Of a DNA stretch of 64,000 bases, positions 44,609-53,160 are shown piece after piece. Position 1 is the stretch's first letter; every line of letters begins with the position of its first letter. The notes under the pieces are model-generated. The model did not search any database, was not told the DNA's origin, and worked only from the letters and a program-made list of their open reading frames with translations. The position numbers and the translations under genes are program-made. This DNA is from Salinibacterium sp. SWN248 (lineage in GTDB: Bacteria > Actinomycetota > Actinomycetes > Actinomycetales > Microbacteriaceae): NCBI RefSeq assembly GCF_015864575.1, contig NZ_JADYWW010000002.1:496001-560000 (forward strand), read 5' to 3'.

Positions 44609-45763
44609 ATGGGTTTCGCGCGTTGGATGAGCATTGCTGTGACCGTCACCACGGCGGTCATGGCAGTGCTCATCGCCGGCTCCGGTGGCTATGGCCCCGG
44701 TAGCCGACTCGGTGCTGCGGTGGCCCTCGCCGCCTTCGCTCTCGCCTGGTTCACGCTCGGCATCCGCGCGAGGGACAACAGCATCATCGCCGTCATCTAC
44801 GTCGGTGTGCTCGTGGTCACCGTGGGTGCTGCCGTCGCCTTCATGCCGGTCATGGCCACACTGCAATCGCTGGCCTATCCCCTCGTCTGGGTGCTCGCCG
44901 AGCGCACGCGAAACGCCATCATCGGCAACGTCGCCCTCGCCCTCTCTGTCGGCGTCGGCTTTCTGATCAACATGGGCCTCAGCGCGGATGCCCTGCTCTA
45001 CAGCAGCACGATCGTCGCCCTCTCGCTCATCTTCAGCCTCGCCCTCGGCCTCTGGATCACCCAGATATCTACCCTCAGCGACCAACGCCACGACCTCGTA
45101 CTCGAGCTGCACTCCACCCGCGACGAACTCGCCGCCATCAGTCGGGATGCCGGAGTCTCCAGCGAACGAGAGCGGCTCGCCCGCGAAATCCACGACACCA
45201 TCGCGCAAGACCTCACCGGACTAGTACTCGTTGCCCAAAGAGCTAAGCGCGAACTCGACAACAACCACCCTGCCGCTGCAGCCGAACAACTCGAGCTCAT
45301 TGAAGACAGTGCCCGCGCAGCACTTGCGGAAGCGCGTGCACTTGTCACGGCATCCGCTCCGGTTGGCCTGACGGGTGACGGCATCACAAGCGCCCTGAAC
45401 CGATTGGCCGAGCGTTACAGCCGCGAAACCCAACTGACTGTAACCGTGGATGCCGAACAGCTGCCCGCGATGGCCCGCGAAACCGAGGTGGTTATGTTGC
45501 GCTGCGCTCAGGAGGCTCTCGCTAATGTGCGCAAGCATGCTGAGGCCACTCGCGCGACGATCACAGTCTCTGCTGATGATATGGGGCTGACGATTTCCGT
45601 CGCCGACGACGGCGTAGGCTTCGACCCCACCACCGCTCACCCCGGTTTCGGCCTCGAGGGGATGAGCGAACGTTTGGCTCTCGTCAACGGCCGTCTCGAC
45701 GTTGATAGTTCGGCCGCCGGCACCACCGTGCGTGCCACCATTCCGAAGGAAGTTATTGCATGA
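44609..45763 (+). CDS. Sensor histidine kinase, NarL-partner (HisKA_3) class
   Basis: 384 aa. Five or six spans with short loops (residues ~8-150) and no large outside domain, so it probably senses within or through the membrane or via the transporter. Then HisKA_3 with the phospho-accepting His195 in REIHDTIAQDLTGLVLVAQR, N-box ANVRKHAEATRATITV and G-box DDGVGFD. ATG follows the permease stop directly and its stop overlaps the regulator start, so all four genes are one operon. Confidence 0.94.
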   Translation: MGFARWMSIAVTVTTAVMAVLIAGSGGYGPGSRLGAAVALAAFALAWFTLGIRARDNSIIAVIYVGVLVVTVGAAVAFMPVMATLQSLAYPLVWVLAERTRNAIIGNVALALSVGVGFLINMGLSADALLYSSTIVALSLIFSLALGLWITQISTLSDQRHDLVLELHSTRDELAAISRDAGVSSERERLAREIHDTIAQDLTGLVLVAQRAKRELDNNHPAAAAEQLELIEDSARAALAEARALVTASAPVGLTGDGITSALNRLAERYSRETQLTVTVDAEQLPAMARETEVVMLRCAQEALANVRKHAEATRATITVSADDMGLTISVADDGVGFDPTTAHPGFGLEGMSERLALVNGRLDVDSSAAGTTVRATIPKEVIA

Positions 45764-46389
45764 TCCGTGTCGTTGTTGCCGACGATCATCCGATCGTCCG
45801 CAGTGGAATCGTCGGCCTGCTGGGGTCGGCGGATGACATCGAAGTCGTCGGAGAAGCCAGCGACGGCACCGAGGCGGTTGCCTTGGCCACGCAGCTCTCC
45901 CCCGACGTTGTGCTCATGGATTTGCGCATGCCCGGCCTCGGAGGCGCAGAAGCGACCGCGCAACTCGTGGCCGCACGCCCCGACGTCCGCGTGCTCATCC
46001 TCACGACCTACGAGTCTGACGAGAACATTCTGACCGCGATTGAGGCGGGAGCGAGCGGCTATCTGTTGAAGGCGGCACCGCAAGAGGAGATTCTGGCCGG
46101 GCTGCGTTCGGTCGCGCGCGGCGAAGTCGCTCTGGCTCCATCGATTGCGGCGCTGCTCGTGAACCGCATGCGTGAGCCGGCGAAGGTGACACTGAGCGAC
46201 CGTGAGACTCAAGTGCTGGCACTTGTGTCGGAGGGCAACAGCAACCGAAAAATTGCCGCAGCTCTGTTCGTGAGCGAGGCGACCGTGAAGACACACCTCA
46301 TCCATGTCTTCGAGAAGCTCGACGTGAAGGACCGTACGCGGGCCGTCACGAAGGCAATGGAGTTGGGGCTGCTGCCTCGCTCGCATTAG
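45760..46389 (+). CDS. Response regulator, NarL/FixJ family
   Basis: 209 aa. Receiver with Asp8/Asp9, phospho-acceptor Asp54 in VVLMDLRMPGLGG and LTTYESDENI, and a C-terminal LuxR-type helix-turn-helix (LSDRETQVLALVSEGNSNRK, SEATVKTHLIHVFEKL). The bundled transporter suggests autoregulation of this operon in answer to a membrane-active compound (LiaRS/BceRS-like logic, inference). Confidence 0.95.
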   Translation: MIRVVVADDHPIVRSGIVGLLGSADDIEVVGEASDGTEAVALATQLSPDVVLMDLRMPGLGGAEATAQLVAARPDVRVLILTTYESDENILTAIEAGASGYLLKAAPQEEILAGLRSVARGEVALAPSIAALLVNRMREPAKVTLSDRETQVLALVSEGNSNRKIAAALFVSEATVKTHLIHVFEKLDVKDRTRAVTKAMELGLLPRSH

Positions 46390-46448
46390 CGCGCCTGAGT
46401 GAGGCGAGCCTGGCGCGTGAGCGCAGGTTGTGAGGTGAGTTGGGCGAG

Positions 46449-47582
46449 CTAGGCGAGTTCGACGCCGACGCCAACAGGTTCTGGCTGCAGGTAGATGCCG
46501 TAGCGGCTGAGTACGCACGCGCCAATGTACCGGGCGAGTTCTGCAACTTCGGCAGCGTCCGCGCCAGTGCGATTGACGATCGCCAAGCTGTGTTTCGTCG
46601 ACACGGCGGCTCGTGAGCCTGGCAGACGAAAGCCCTTGTTCACGCCCGAATGTTCGATGAGCCAGGCGGCGCTGAGCTTGACCAGGCGCGGCTTGGGCGC
46701 GGGTGGCGGGGCAGGTTCTTCCCCGAGCGGAACAGCAACGTCGGTGACGGGTTCGTCCTCGATAACCCAGCGTGGGGCATCCGCGGGAAGCCCTCTTGCG
46801 ATGTGCTCTGGCACGATCGGGTTGGTGAAGAACGAGCCACAACTGGCGGAGTCTGGTTCGTTGGGGTCGAGCACCATTGCTTTGGAGGCGCGCAGGGCGA
46901 GCACGGTGTCGCGCACTTGTTGTACGGGCACTCGGTCGCCGATGTTGACACCGAGCGCGGTCGCGAGCTGTTGGTACTGCACGGTGCTCTCGGGCGATGC
47001 CGCGAGGGTGACGTACACGGCGAGGACAACGCCGGCGCGCCCCTCTTTGATCACCGAGTTGCGGTAACCCAGTTCGAGTTCGGCGGTCGTGAGGTGAACG
47101 AACTCACCGTTGTCGTAGTCGAGAAAGTCGATGCCATCGAGCACGCTGGCGACTTCTTGACCATAAGCGCCGATGTTCTGAATGGGGGCTGCGCCTACTG
47201 AACCGGGAATGCCGCTGAGCGCTTCGAGCCCAGCCCAGCCCCGTGAAACGAGCTTCGCCACGAGGCCGTCCCAGGACTCGCCGGCTTGCACGCGAAGGCT
47301 CAGCGAGGTCTCGGTTTGAGAGACGAGTTGGATGCCGCGTGTTGCGATATGGATGACAGTGCCGTCGAATCCTTCATCGCTGATGACCATGTTGGAGCCG
47401 CCCCCAATGAGCAGCCATTCGTCGCCTCGTTGCCACACGTCTCGCACGTTCGCGATCAGTTCTTGCTCGGTGGCGGGGCGCAGCAGCGTGTGCGCTGGCC
47501 CTCCTACCTTGATGGTGGTGAGGTCGGCGAGCGCCACGTTGTATTGCGGCGGTGTGCTTTCGCTGGGGGCGGTGTCGGTCAT
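46449..47582 (-). CDS. murB: UDP-N-acetylenolpyruvoylglucosamine reductase
   Basis: 377 aa. Reduces UDP-GlcNAc-enolpyruvate to UDP-MurNAc with NADPH and FAD, the second step of peptidoglycan precursor synthesis. FAD-binding blocks WLLIGGGSNMVISDEGFDGT and LSGIPGSVGAAPIQNIGAYGQE; the catalytic serine block SCGSFFTNPIV; the C-terminal KLSAAWLIEHSGVNKGF. A Pro-rich insertion (GEEPAPPPAPKPR) is present near residue 295. Overlaps the HadB-like gene by 4 bp. Confidence 0.97.
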   Translation of the reverse strand: MTDTAPSESTPPQYNVALADLTTIKVGGPAHTLLRPATEQELIANVRDVWQRGDEWLLIGGGSNMVISDEGFDGTVIHIATRGIQLVSQTETSLSLRVQAGESWDGLVAKLVSRGWAGLEALSGIPGSVGAAPIQNIGAYGQEVASVLDGIDFLDYDNGEFVHLTTAELELGYRNSVIKEGRAGVVLAVYVTLAASPESTVQYQQLATALGVNIGDRVPVQQVRDTVLALRASKAMVLDPNEPDSASCGSFFTNPIVPEHIARGLPADAPRWVIEDEPVTDVAVPLGEEPAPPPAPKPRLVKLSAAWLIEHSGVNKGFRLPGSRAAVSTKHSLAIVNRTGADAAEVAELARYIGACVLSRYGIYLQPEPVGVGVELA

Positions 47583-47986
47583 TTGTTGAGTTTGACCCTC
47601 ACTTGCGACTTGCCGAGCACGGTTTGGTTAGCGGCGCTGACGGTGAGGTCGATGCGCGTCACGTCGTCTTCGATGGCGCCCACTTTGGCGGAGACGGTAA
47701 CGACGACGCCCCCATTGCCGTCGACGACGACGGGGCGAGTGAAGCGCACACCGTATTCGACGAGTTCGCCGCGGTCGCCCATCCAGTCAATGACGGGTTG
47801 CACAGCGAGGCCCATGGTGAGCATGCCGTGGGCGAGTACGCCGGGGAGGCCAACGGAGGCAGCAACGTCATCGCGGTAGTGGATGGGGTTGAAGTCTCCG
47901 GATGCTCCCGCGTAGCGCACGAGCGAGAAGCGGGTGAGGGTGATATTGCCGGTGATCAGTTCTTGGCCGACGACGAGGTCGCTCAT
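47579..47986 (-). CDS. MaoC-like dehydratase (HadB-type subunit)
   Basis: 135-aa hot-dog-fold protein with the hydratase motif YAGASGDFNPIHYRDDVA (catalytic Asp and His). By analogy with mycobacterial HadAB it would form a heterodimer with the next upstream gene and dehydrate 3-hydroxyacyl-ACP. In an organism without mycolic acids the substrate is open. Overlaps both neighbours by 4 bp. Confidence 0.9.
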   Translation of the reverse strand: MSDLVVGQELITGNITLTRFSLVRYAGASGDFNPIHYRDDVAASVGLPGVLAHGMLTMGLAVQPVIDWMGDRGELVEYGVRFTRPVVVDGNGGVVVTVSAKVGAIEDDVTRIDLTVSAANQTVLGKSQVRVKLNK

Positions 47987-48447
47987 TCTGTGCCTCTCAT
48001 GACGAGTACGGAGGTTGCGGTGACGACGTGCTCGCCTGTGGCGTCGCTGATGGCGGTTTCGGCGGTGATCATGTCGTTGCCGCCGAGCGACTTAATGCTC
48101 GTGACGGTGAGGATGGCGGTGAGTTCGTCGCCGGCGACGATGGGCCGCGTGTAGGTGAACTTTTGTTCGCCGTGCACGATGCGCGAGAAGTCGATGCCGG
48201 TGTCGGGGGCGGCCAGGAGAAGGGCAAGGCCTGCCTCTTGGATGACGACGGCGAAGGTGGGCGGTGCTACGACATCCACAAAGCCTGCTGCTTTCGCGGC
48301 TTCGGGGTCGTGGTTGAGCGGACTTTGAGCGAAGACGGCGCGCGCAAATTCGCGTACTTTTTCTCGCCCGACGAGGTAGGGGGTCGTAGGCGGGAAAACC
48401 CGGCCTTCTAGTTCTTTATTCACTGGCACGGTGTCCAGCTTAGGCAA
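47983..48447 (-). CDS. MaoC N-terminal/FAS1-like dehydratase (HadA-type subunit)
   Basis: 154-aa hot-dog-fold protein lacking the Asp-x-x-x-x-His motif of its partner (ELEGRVFPPTTPYLVGREKVREFARAV, PPTFAVVIQEAGLALLLA, HGEQKFTYTRPIVAGDELTA). This is the pattern of the structural subunit in HadAB dehydratases. First gene of hadA-like, hadB-like, murB. Confidence 0.9.
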   Translation of the reverse strand: MPKLDTVPVNKELEGRVFPPTTPYLVGREKVREFARAVFAQSPLNHDPEAAKAAGFVDVVAPPTFAVVIQEAGLALLLAAPDTGIDFSRIVHGEQKFTYTRPIVAGDELTAILTVTSIKSLGGNDMITAETAISDATGEHVVTATSVLVMRGTE

Positions 48448-48550
48448 TGTTGGCGATACGCGCGTGGGTGAGATTGGGGTTGTGTTTGTGGGCCGGCTTA
48501 TTGCGGCGGGATTGTGTTGCGGGCGGATTGGGTTGCGGCTGTTAAATGGG

Positions 48551-48587
48551 TGAAGCCCCGGTGACCGTGAGGTCTGCCGGGGCTTCA
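48551..48587 (-). terminator. Terminator after the micropeptide gene
   Basis: tgaagccccgg (48551-48561) pairs perfectly with ccggggcttca (48577-48587), 15-nt loop, 33 bp after the micropeptide stop on the minus strand. Separates it from the dehydratase operon. Confidence 0.75.
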
Positions 48588-48619
48588 GAAATTCTGTGAG
48601 GCGTTAGCTCAGTAAGTTT

Positions 48620-48703
48620 TTACTGGCAGCTGTCGCACTGCAGAAGATCCATTGGGTCGACGGGAATTGCATATCCGCCAACGGTGTCGTTTTCGTTATC
48701 CAT
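48620..48703 (-). CDS. 27-aa micropeptide ending in a Cys-x-x-Cys motif
   Basis: ATG 48703 is preceded by a full AAGGAGG site with 5-bp spacing. The 27-residue product has an acidic start (MDNENDTVGGY), then AIPVDPMDLLQ and the end CDSCQ with Cys23 and Cys26. It has no signal peptide or span. The gene has its own -10 (TATAGT 48758-48763), a 26-bp dyad over the -35 region, a small 5' hairpin (48736-48750) and a terminator, so it is very likely real and independently regulated. Possible roles: metal- or redox-responsive peptide (CxxC), a modified peptide precursor, or a regulator of a protein. No modifying enzyme is adjacent. I do not recognise a named family. Confidence 0.78.
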   Translation of the reverse strand: MDNENDTVGGYAIPVDPMDLLQCDSCQ

Positions 48704-48757
48704 TCGATCCTCCTTAAAAGTCTGCTAGAAGTTTGCCGACGGTTTGTCGGAGATTTC

Positions 48758-48792
48758 ACTATATATGGGTAATGACACCCATGTCATTACCC
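48758..48792 (-). promoter_or_regulatory. Promoter and 26-bp operator of the micropeptide gene
   Basis: gggtaatgaca (48767-48777) and tgtcattaccc (48782-48792) are perfect inverse complements around ccca. On the minus strand the dyad is followed at once by CATATATAGT, and the -35 hexamer (ATGACA or TGACAT, 17-18 bp from TATAGT) lies within it. A bound repressor would block the polymerase. Transcription would start near 48751. Confidence 0.7.
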
Positions 48793-48915
48793 CAGATGTA
48801 GTGTCTCGGCGTGTCGGCCAACTTTCTTTAAATCTACTCTCACCCGCTGACATTTGGCCGCAACTTCAGATTGCAGCCAAGCCGCGCTGACCGCTGTCCC
48901 GCCTAAAATTGCCTC

Positions 48916-49200
48916 ATGTTGTCGTGCGAAGATGCCCTACCTCAGCGCCCGCGCCGTGTTCTCGTGGCAGGAGTCTCTGGCGCGGGAAAGACGACTCTCG
49001 CTCTGCGGATTGCCGACACCCTCGCGATTCCGCACGGCCCGTGCGGGCCGAACACGTCGTGAAGTGGGCGATCTCAACCCGCAAGAAGTATCACACCGAG
49101 ATTCCCGCTCTCGTGCGGAAGCATCCGAAGCTCGTCATTGTGCGGCTGCGTTCCCAGCAGGAGGTCGAACGCTGGCTAGCAGGCACCCTCAGTATCAGCA
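48916..49200 (+). pseudogene. Decayed P-loop NTPase (topology-modulation/FlaR-like kinase) with internal deletion
   Basis: The first part (ATG 48916 to TGA 49062) reads PRRVLVAGVSGAGKTTLALR and IADTLAIPH, the usual N-terminus of FlaR-type small AAA kinases with an intact Walker A. It then breaks and stops at once. In another frame from ~49038 the C-terminal part of the same family appears (AEHVVKWAISTRKKYHTEIP, LVIVRLRSQQEVERWLAG). The ~80-90 residues normally between are gone, so a deletion fused the ends out of frame. The gene should be dead. The second frame runs without a stop into the next small gene. Confidence 0.75.
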
Positions 49201-49244
49201 TCGATGTAGTGCAGAATAGGTCAACCGATAGCGAAAGGAACCTC

Positions 49245-49463
49245 ATGGATTCACACACCGACCTTCCCCCCATCGAACGCTGGTGGCCCGAACTGAGCAT
49301 TCCGGCGAAGCATGCGATTCAGGAGGATCTTCACGGCGAGATCAGCGCGTCAGTGCTCGAAGAAATCGAGACGCTTTCGGGGAGCACTGTTCCGGCTGCG
49401 CCCCAGCACCTCAACGACGACGAGCGCGCTTTCATCGCCACCCAAACTGAGATCGTCGACTGA
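49245..49463 (+). CDS. Small hypothetical protein
   Basis: 72 aa from ATG 49245, preceded by GAAAGGA at good distance. Acidic, mostly helical (LPPIERWWPELSIPAKHAIQ, ISASVLEEIETLSGSTVP, LNDDERAFIATQTEIVD). No domain recognised. The upstream decayed P-loop frame is continuous with it, but its own ribosome site argues for an independent gene. Confidence 0.65.
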   Translation: MDSHTDLPPIERWWPELSIPAKHAIQEDLHGEISASVLEEIETLSGSTVPAAPQHLNDDERAFIATQTEIVD

Positions 49464-49643
49464 GCCAACGCTCCCCTGGCCGAGTTGATGGATGACTTCG
49501 AATTCTCCGTTGACGCTCTAGCAACGAGAAAACAGCACCTAGCCTTGCGATAAATGCGTAGTACCCGAGATGTGCGTCACAGGCGGCGACATCGGATGCG
49601 GGGAGGACCCGCGAGTGAGAGTGTGTGGACAACCAACACGCGG

Positions 49644-52166
49644 CTAGATGAACAGCGTCGTCGTGGATTCAGCTGCTTCTCCAAGGAACGTCGCGACACC
49701 GCCAAGTTCGACACCGTCGATGAGGTCTGATTCGGCGATGCCGAGCAGGTCCATCGTCATGGTGCAGCCGATGATGCGAGCGCCGCCCGCCATCGCCGAT
49801 TCCATGAGCTCAGGCAGCGAGTGCACACCGTTCTTCTTCATGGTCTTCTTGATCATCGCGGTGCCCGCCCCCATCATGTGCATCTGCGAGAGCGTGAGCT
49901 TGTCGGCTCCGGCGGGCATCATTCCGGCAAAGAGTTTGTCCATCGCCTTACGCTGACGCTTCGGTGGCTTCTGCTGACGCAGCGCGTTCAGGCCCCAGAA
50001 GGTGAAGAACATCGAAACCTCTTCGCCCATCGAGACCGCACCATTGGCGATGATGAACGCGGCGATCACCTTGTCGAGGTCGCCCGAGAACACCACAAAT
50101 GACACCTTGGGTTTCGCAGGGGCGGCAACTACTCCTCCACCGCCAGCGAGCAAGAGTGCCTCGGGACCAGCCTTGCGGATGGTGGCCACATAGCCTGGCC
50201 CCTCCGGTTCGATAGCCAAGAGTTCGTGACCGTTGCGACGCACCCACGCGGGGGCATCGCTCGCGAAGCCGGGGTCGGAGACGTGCACCACGATCTCGTC
50301 GCCCAGGTTGAGCCCCTTCATCTCGGTGGCAAGCTTCATGATGGGCCCCGGGCACGCGAGGCCCGTGCAGTCCAGGTTTACTGAGACGCCCGTGCCGTTC
50401 GCGACGTGGGCGGCAACGCGAGCCGAGTTGAGCGCTTCAGCGGCTTCGGCGTACGACGTTTCTGGTTCGATCGGTCCGTCGGTGTCGGGCTCGACCTCAT
50501 GCCACGCTCGGAACGTTTCGGATCCGCCCGACAGTGTGGCGACATCCGTAAATCCCAGCTGCACGAGGATGCGGTACGCCAGGTAACTGCGGAAACCGAC
50601 GGAACAGTAGAGGCGCAGGCCTACTGACCGGTCCCAGTCGACCGTGTCGGTGCGGAGGGTTGCGAGCGGCACATTCTCGGCGCCGGGGAGGTGGAAGATG
50701 GAGAACTCTTCTGCAGTGCGCACATCGATAATGCGTGCACCGTCGGTGGCGTGGGGGTAGTCCTGCGCGTACCAGAGGTTGAGGTCGCCAAGCAGTACGT
50801 TGCTGGCGACGAAGCCAGCCATGTTGACCGGGTCCTTAGCCGAACCAAACGGCGGGGCGTAAGCGAGCTCGAGTTCTTCAAGATCCCAGACGGTGAGGCC
50901 AGCACGAAGCGCGGTAGCGAAGACATCGAGGCGCTTGTCGACGCCATCGAAACCGGTGACTTGAGCGCCGAGCACCTTTCCTGTGTCGGGCGCAAACAGC
51001 AGCTTGATGTGCATCATCGCGGTGCCCGGGTAGTAACCAGCATGACCGGATGGATGCACGTGCACGGCCCGGTACGTCACTCCCGCTGCCCGCAACTGGC
51101 GTTCCGTCGCGCCGGTGCCACCCGCGACCATCTCGAAGATTTTCACTATCGAGGTGCCCTGAGTGGACTTGTACTCCGTGTCGCGGCCGCAGATATTCTC
51201 AGCTGCAACGCGCGCTTCGCGGTTAGCTGGCCCGGCAAGCGGAGCGAGCCACGACCCCGGCAACACCGCGTTCGGGGTTTCAACCGAGTCGCCCGCCGCC
51301 CAAATGTTCGGGTCAGACGTGCGCATATGGGTGTCGACGGCTAGGCCGCCATTCTCGCCCAGATCGAGACCGGCATCCCGGGCAAGGCCAACACTGGGGC
51401 GGACTCCGACCGACAGAATGACGAGGTCCGCTTCGATAGTGGTCGAGTTTGTGAGTTCCACCATGACCCCTCCGCCGGTGCGCGGCGCGAACGCGGCAGC
51501 CCCCGTCGAGAGGTGAAGAGCGATTCCTCGGCTGCGGAGGTGGTGTTCTACGGGAACCGACATCTCGTGGTCGAGAGGCGGAAGAATCTGGTCGCTCAGT
51601 TCCACGACATCCACGAGCGCACCACGGTGCTTCAGGTTTTCGGCCATCTCAAGGCCGATGTAGCCCGCACCGATCACGACGCAACGCACGGGACCGCGAG
51701 CGCCACTGGCCGCCTTCTCAAGGTCAGCATCGAGTTCGGCTTTGATGGCATCCATGTCGCCTATGCGACGGAGGACATGCACCTCGGGAAGGTCGATACC
51801 GGGCAGCGGTGGGCGGATGGCTTCCGCCCCCGTGCACAGGGCGAGGTTGTCGTAACTTTCGACATATTCACGCCCGGTGTCGACCTCGCGTACCGAAACG
51901 GTTTTGGCCTGGCGGTCAATCGCAGTGACCTCGTGAGCGATACGCACTTCGATGTTGAGAGACTCGCGCAGGCTCTCGGGCGTCTGCAGAAGCAGTCGGT
52001 CTCTCTCGGTGATGACTTCACCAATGTGGTACGGCAATCCGCAGTTTGCGAACGAGACGTGATGACCGCGCTCCAGCACGACAATCTCTGCACTTTCATC
52101 GAGCCTGCGAGCGCGAGCGGCGACCGATGCGCCTCCAGCGACTCCTCCAACAACGACCAACTTCAT
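49644..52166 (-). CDS. Four-module sulfur-trafficking flavoprotein: CoA-disulfide reductase, rhodanese, TusA, DsrE
   Basis: 840 aa from ATG 52166 (preceded by AGAAGG). Residues 1-~445: FAD/NAD(P)H disulfide reductase with GGVAGGASVAARARRLDE and the single redox Cys42 in SFANCGLPYHIG, as in CoA-disulfide reductases. ~455-555: rhodanese with active loop YCSVGFRS. ~590-665: TusA domain with CTGLACPGP. ~680-840: DsrE/F-like domain with TFWGLNALRQ and GCTMTMDLLG. The cysteines could hand sulfane sulfur along one chain, coupled to reduction of CoA persulfide or disulfide. Bacillus and other actinobacteria have similar fusions. Monocistronic. Confidence 0.93.
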   Translation of the reverse strand: MKLVVVGGVAGGASVAARARRLDESAEIVVLERGHHVSFANCGLPYHIGEVITERDRLLLQTPESLRESLNIEVRIAHEVTAIDRQAKTVSVREVDTGREYVESYDNLALCTGAEAIRPPLPGIDLPEVHVLRRIGDMDAIKAELDADLEKAASGARGPVRCVVIGAGYIGLEMAENLKHRGALVDVVELSDQILPPLDHEMSVPVEHHLRSRGIALHLSTGAAAFAPRTGGGVMVELTNSTTIEADLVILSVGVRPSVGLARDAGLDLGENGGLAVDTHMRTSDPNIWAAGDSVETPNAVLPGSWLAPLAGPANREARVAAENICGRDTEYKSTQGTSIVKIFEMVAGGTGATERQLRAAGVTYRAVHVHPSGHAGYYPGTAMMHIKLLFAPDTGKVLGAQVTGFDGVDKRLDVFATALRAGLTVWDLEELELAYAPPFGSAKDPVNMAGFVASNVLLGDLNLWYAQDYPHATDGARIIDVRTAEEFSIFHLPGAENVPLATLRTDTVDWDRSVGLRLYCSVGFRSYLAYRILVQLGFTDVATLSGGSETFRAWHEVEPDTDGPIEPETSYAEAAEALNSARVAAHVANGTGVSVNLDCTGLACPGPIMKLATEMKGLNLGDEIVVHVSDPGFASDAPAWVRRNGHELLAIEPEGPGYVATIRKAGPEALLLAGGGGVVAAPAKPKVSFVVFSGDLDKVIAAFIIANGAVSMGEEVSMFFTFWGLNALRQQKPPKRQRKAMDKLFAGMMPAGADKLTLSQMHMMGAGTAMIKKTMKKNGVHSLPELMESAMAGGARIIGCTMTMDLLGIAESDLIDGVELGGVATFLGEAAESTTTLFI

Positions 52167-52433
52167 GGGATGCCGTGCCTTCTGCGGCGACCTCTGGGCT
52201 GTGCCTTTCACAGTCCATCAATGCACCGCTATATAGCCAACGCTACTCCTCTCCCTCAGGCCGTGCGGGAGTACCGGGCGCTTGTCGCGAGGTGCGATCT
52301 ACCCACCCTCACTGAGCAATTTTCCACAGGCCAGTAGCGGCATCCGGAGGACCATTTGCTAGTCTGCGAACCTGCCGCAGCGGCAGCGCAACGACAGCCC
52401 AGCGGCCTCGTCGCGGCATCCGAGAGGGTTCGC

Positions 52434-53144
52434 ATGTATTCACCGATCGTCTTCGACTACTGGTTGCCGACCTACGAACGCGAGCCCGCATTCGACGAGT
52501 TGTATGTGGTGCGGATCGCCGAATCGCTTCCCACCAACACCGCAGTCACGCTGCTGGATGTCGCCGAAGGGCCCAGCATCGTCAGAATGATTCCCACTTT
52601 TGCGGAACGCCTCGACCTCGTTGAGGGGCAACGCGTTAGCGGCCAGCAATTGCGCTCAGATCTCGACGCCGCCGGAGTCGCTCTCAACGGTGCAGATCAG
52701 CTTTTCTATTTACCCCGGCATGCTCAGGATGTGCTCCGCGCTGAGGTGACTCCTGAGACAACGCGCCAGCTGACTGGAGCGGATGCGACAGCATTCGAAC
52801 AGTTCACTGCGGCCGTTCCGGAAAGAGAATTAGACGAGGCCTTCGTCGAACTCGACCATTGGCTCGTGTACGGAACCTTTGCCGACGACCGCCTCGTCGC
52901 CGCCTCCAGCATGTACCCGTGGCAAGGATCACAGCTTGCGGACCTCGGCATCGTCACCCTGCCCGATTACCGCGGTCGAGGGTTCGCCACCCAGACCGTT
53001 CGCGCCATCAGCGCCCACGCCCTCGGCGGAGGCTACGAACCGCAATACCGCTGTCAGCCCGACAACGTTGGGTCTGTGGCAGCGGCCCTCGCCGCAGGCT
53101 TCACCCGCTTTGGGCAGTGGGATGTCGTGCCGCTGAACGACTGA
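52434..53144 (+). CDS. GNAT family N-acetyltransferase
   Basis: 236 aa from ATG 52434, preceded by GAGAGGG; the frame is open further upstream. The N-terminal ~130 residues are a family-specific part and the C-terminal GNAT domain holds ADLGIVTLPDYRGRGFATQTV (acetyl-CoA-binding motif A, RGRGFA) and CQPDNVGSVAAALAAGFTRFG. Substrate unknown. Divergent from the sulfur flavoprotein. Confidence 0.88.
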   Translation: MYSPIVFDYWLPTYEREPAFDELYVVRIAESLPTNTAVTLLDVAEGPSIVRMIPTFAERLDLVEGQRVSGQQLRSDLDAAGVALNGADQLFYLPRHAQDVLRAEVTPETTRQLTGADATAFEQFTAAVPERELDEAFVELDHWLVYGTFADDRLVAASSMYPWQGSQLADLGIVTLPDYRGRGFATQTVRAISAHALGGGYEPQYRCQPDNVGSVAAALAAGFTRFGQWDVVPLND

Positions 53145-53160
53145 CGTGCAGCGCGCGCGG

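Noticed and set aside
44030-45208. Minus-strand 392-codon frame opposite the ABC permease and histidine kinase
   Set aside because: Product is a skewed Glu/Asp/His/Arg mixture typical of antisense frames in GC-rich DNA; the plus-strand genes have full domains.
48758-48770. NrdR-like box (cactatatatgg) at the micropeptide promoter
   Set aside because: Only half of the known box is present and no second box or ribonucleotide reductase gene is near; the longer dyad beside it explains the region better.
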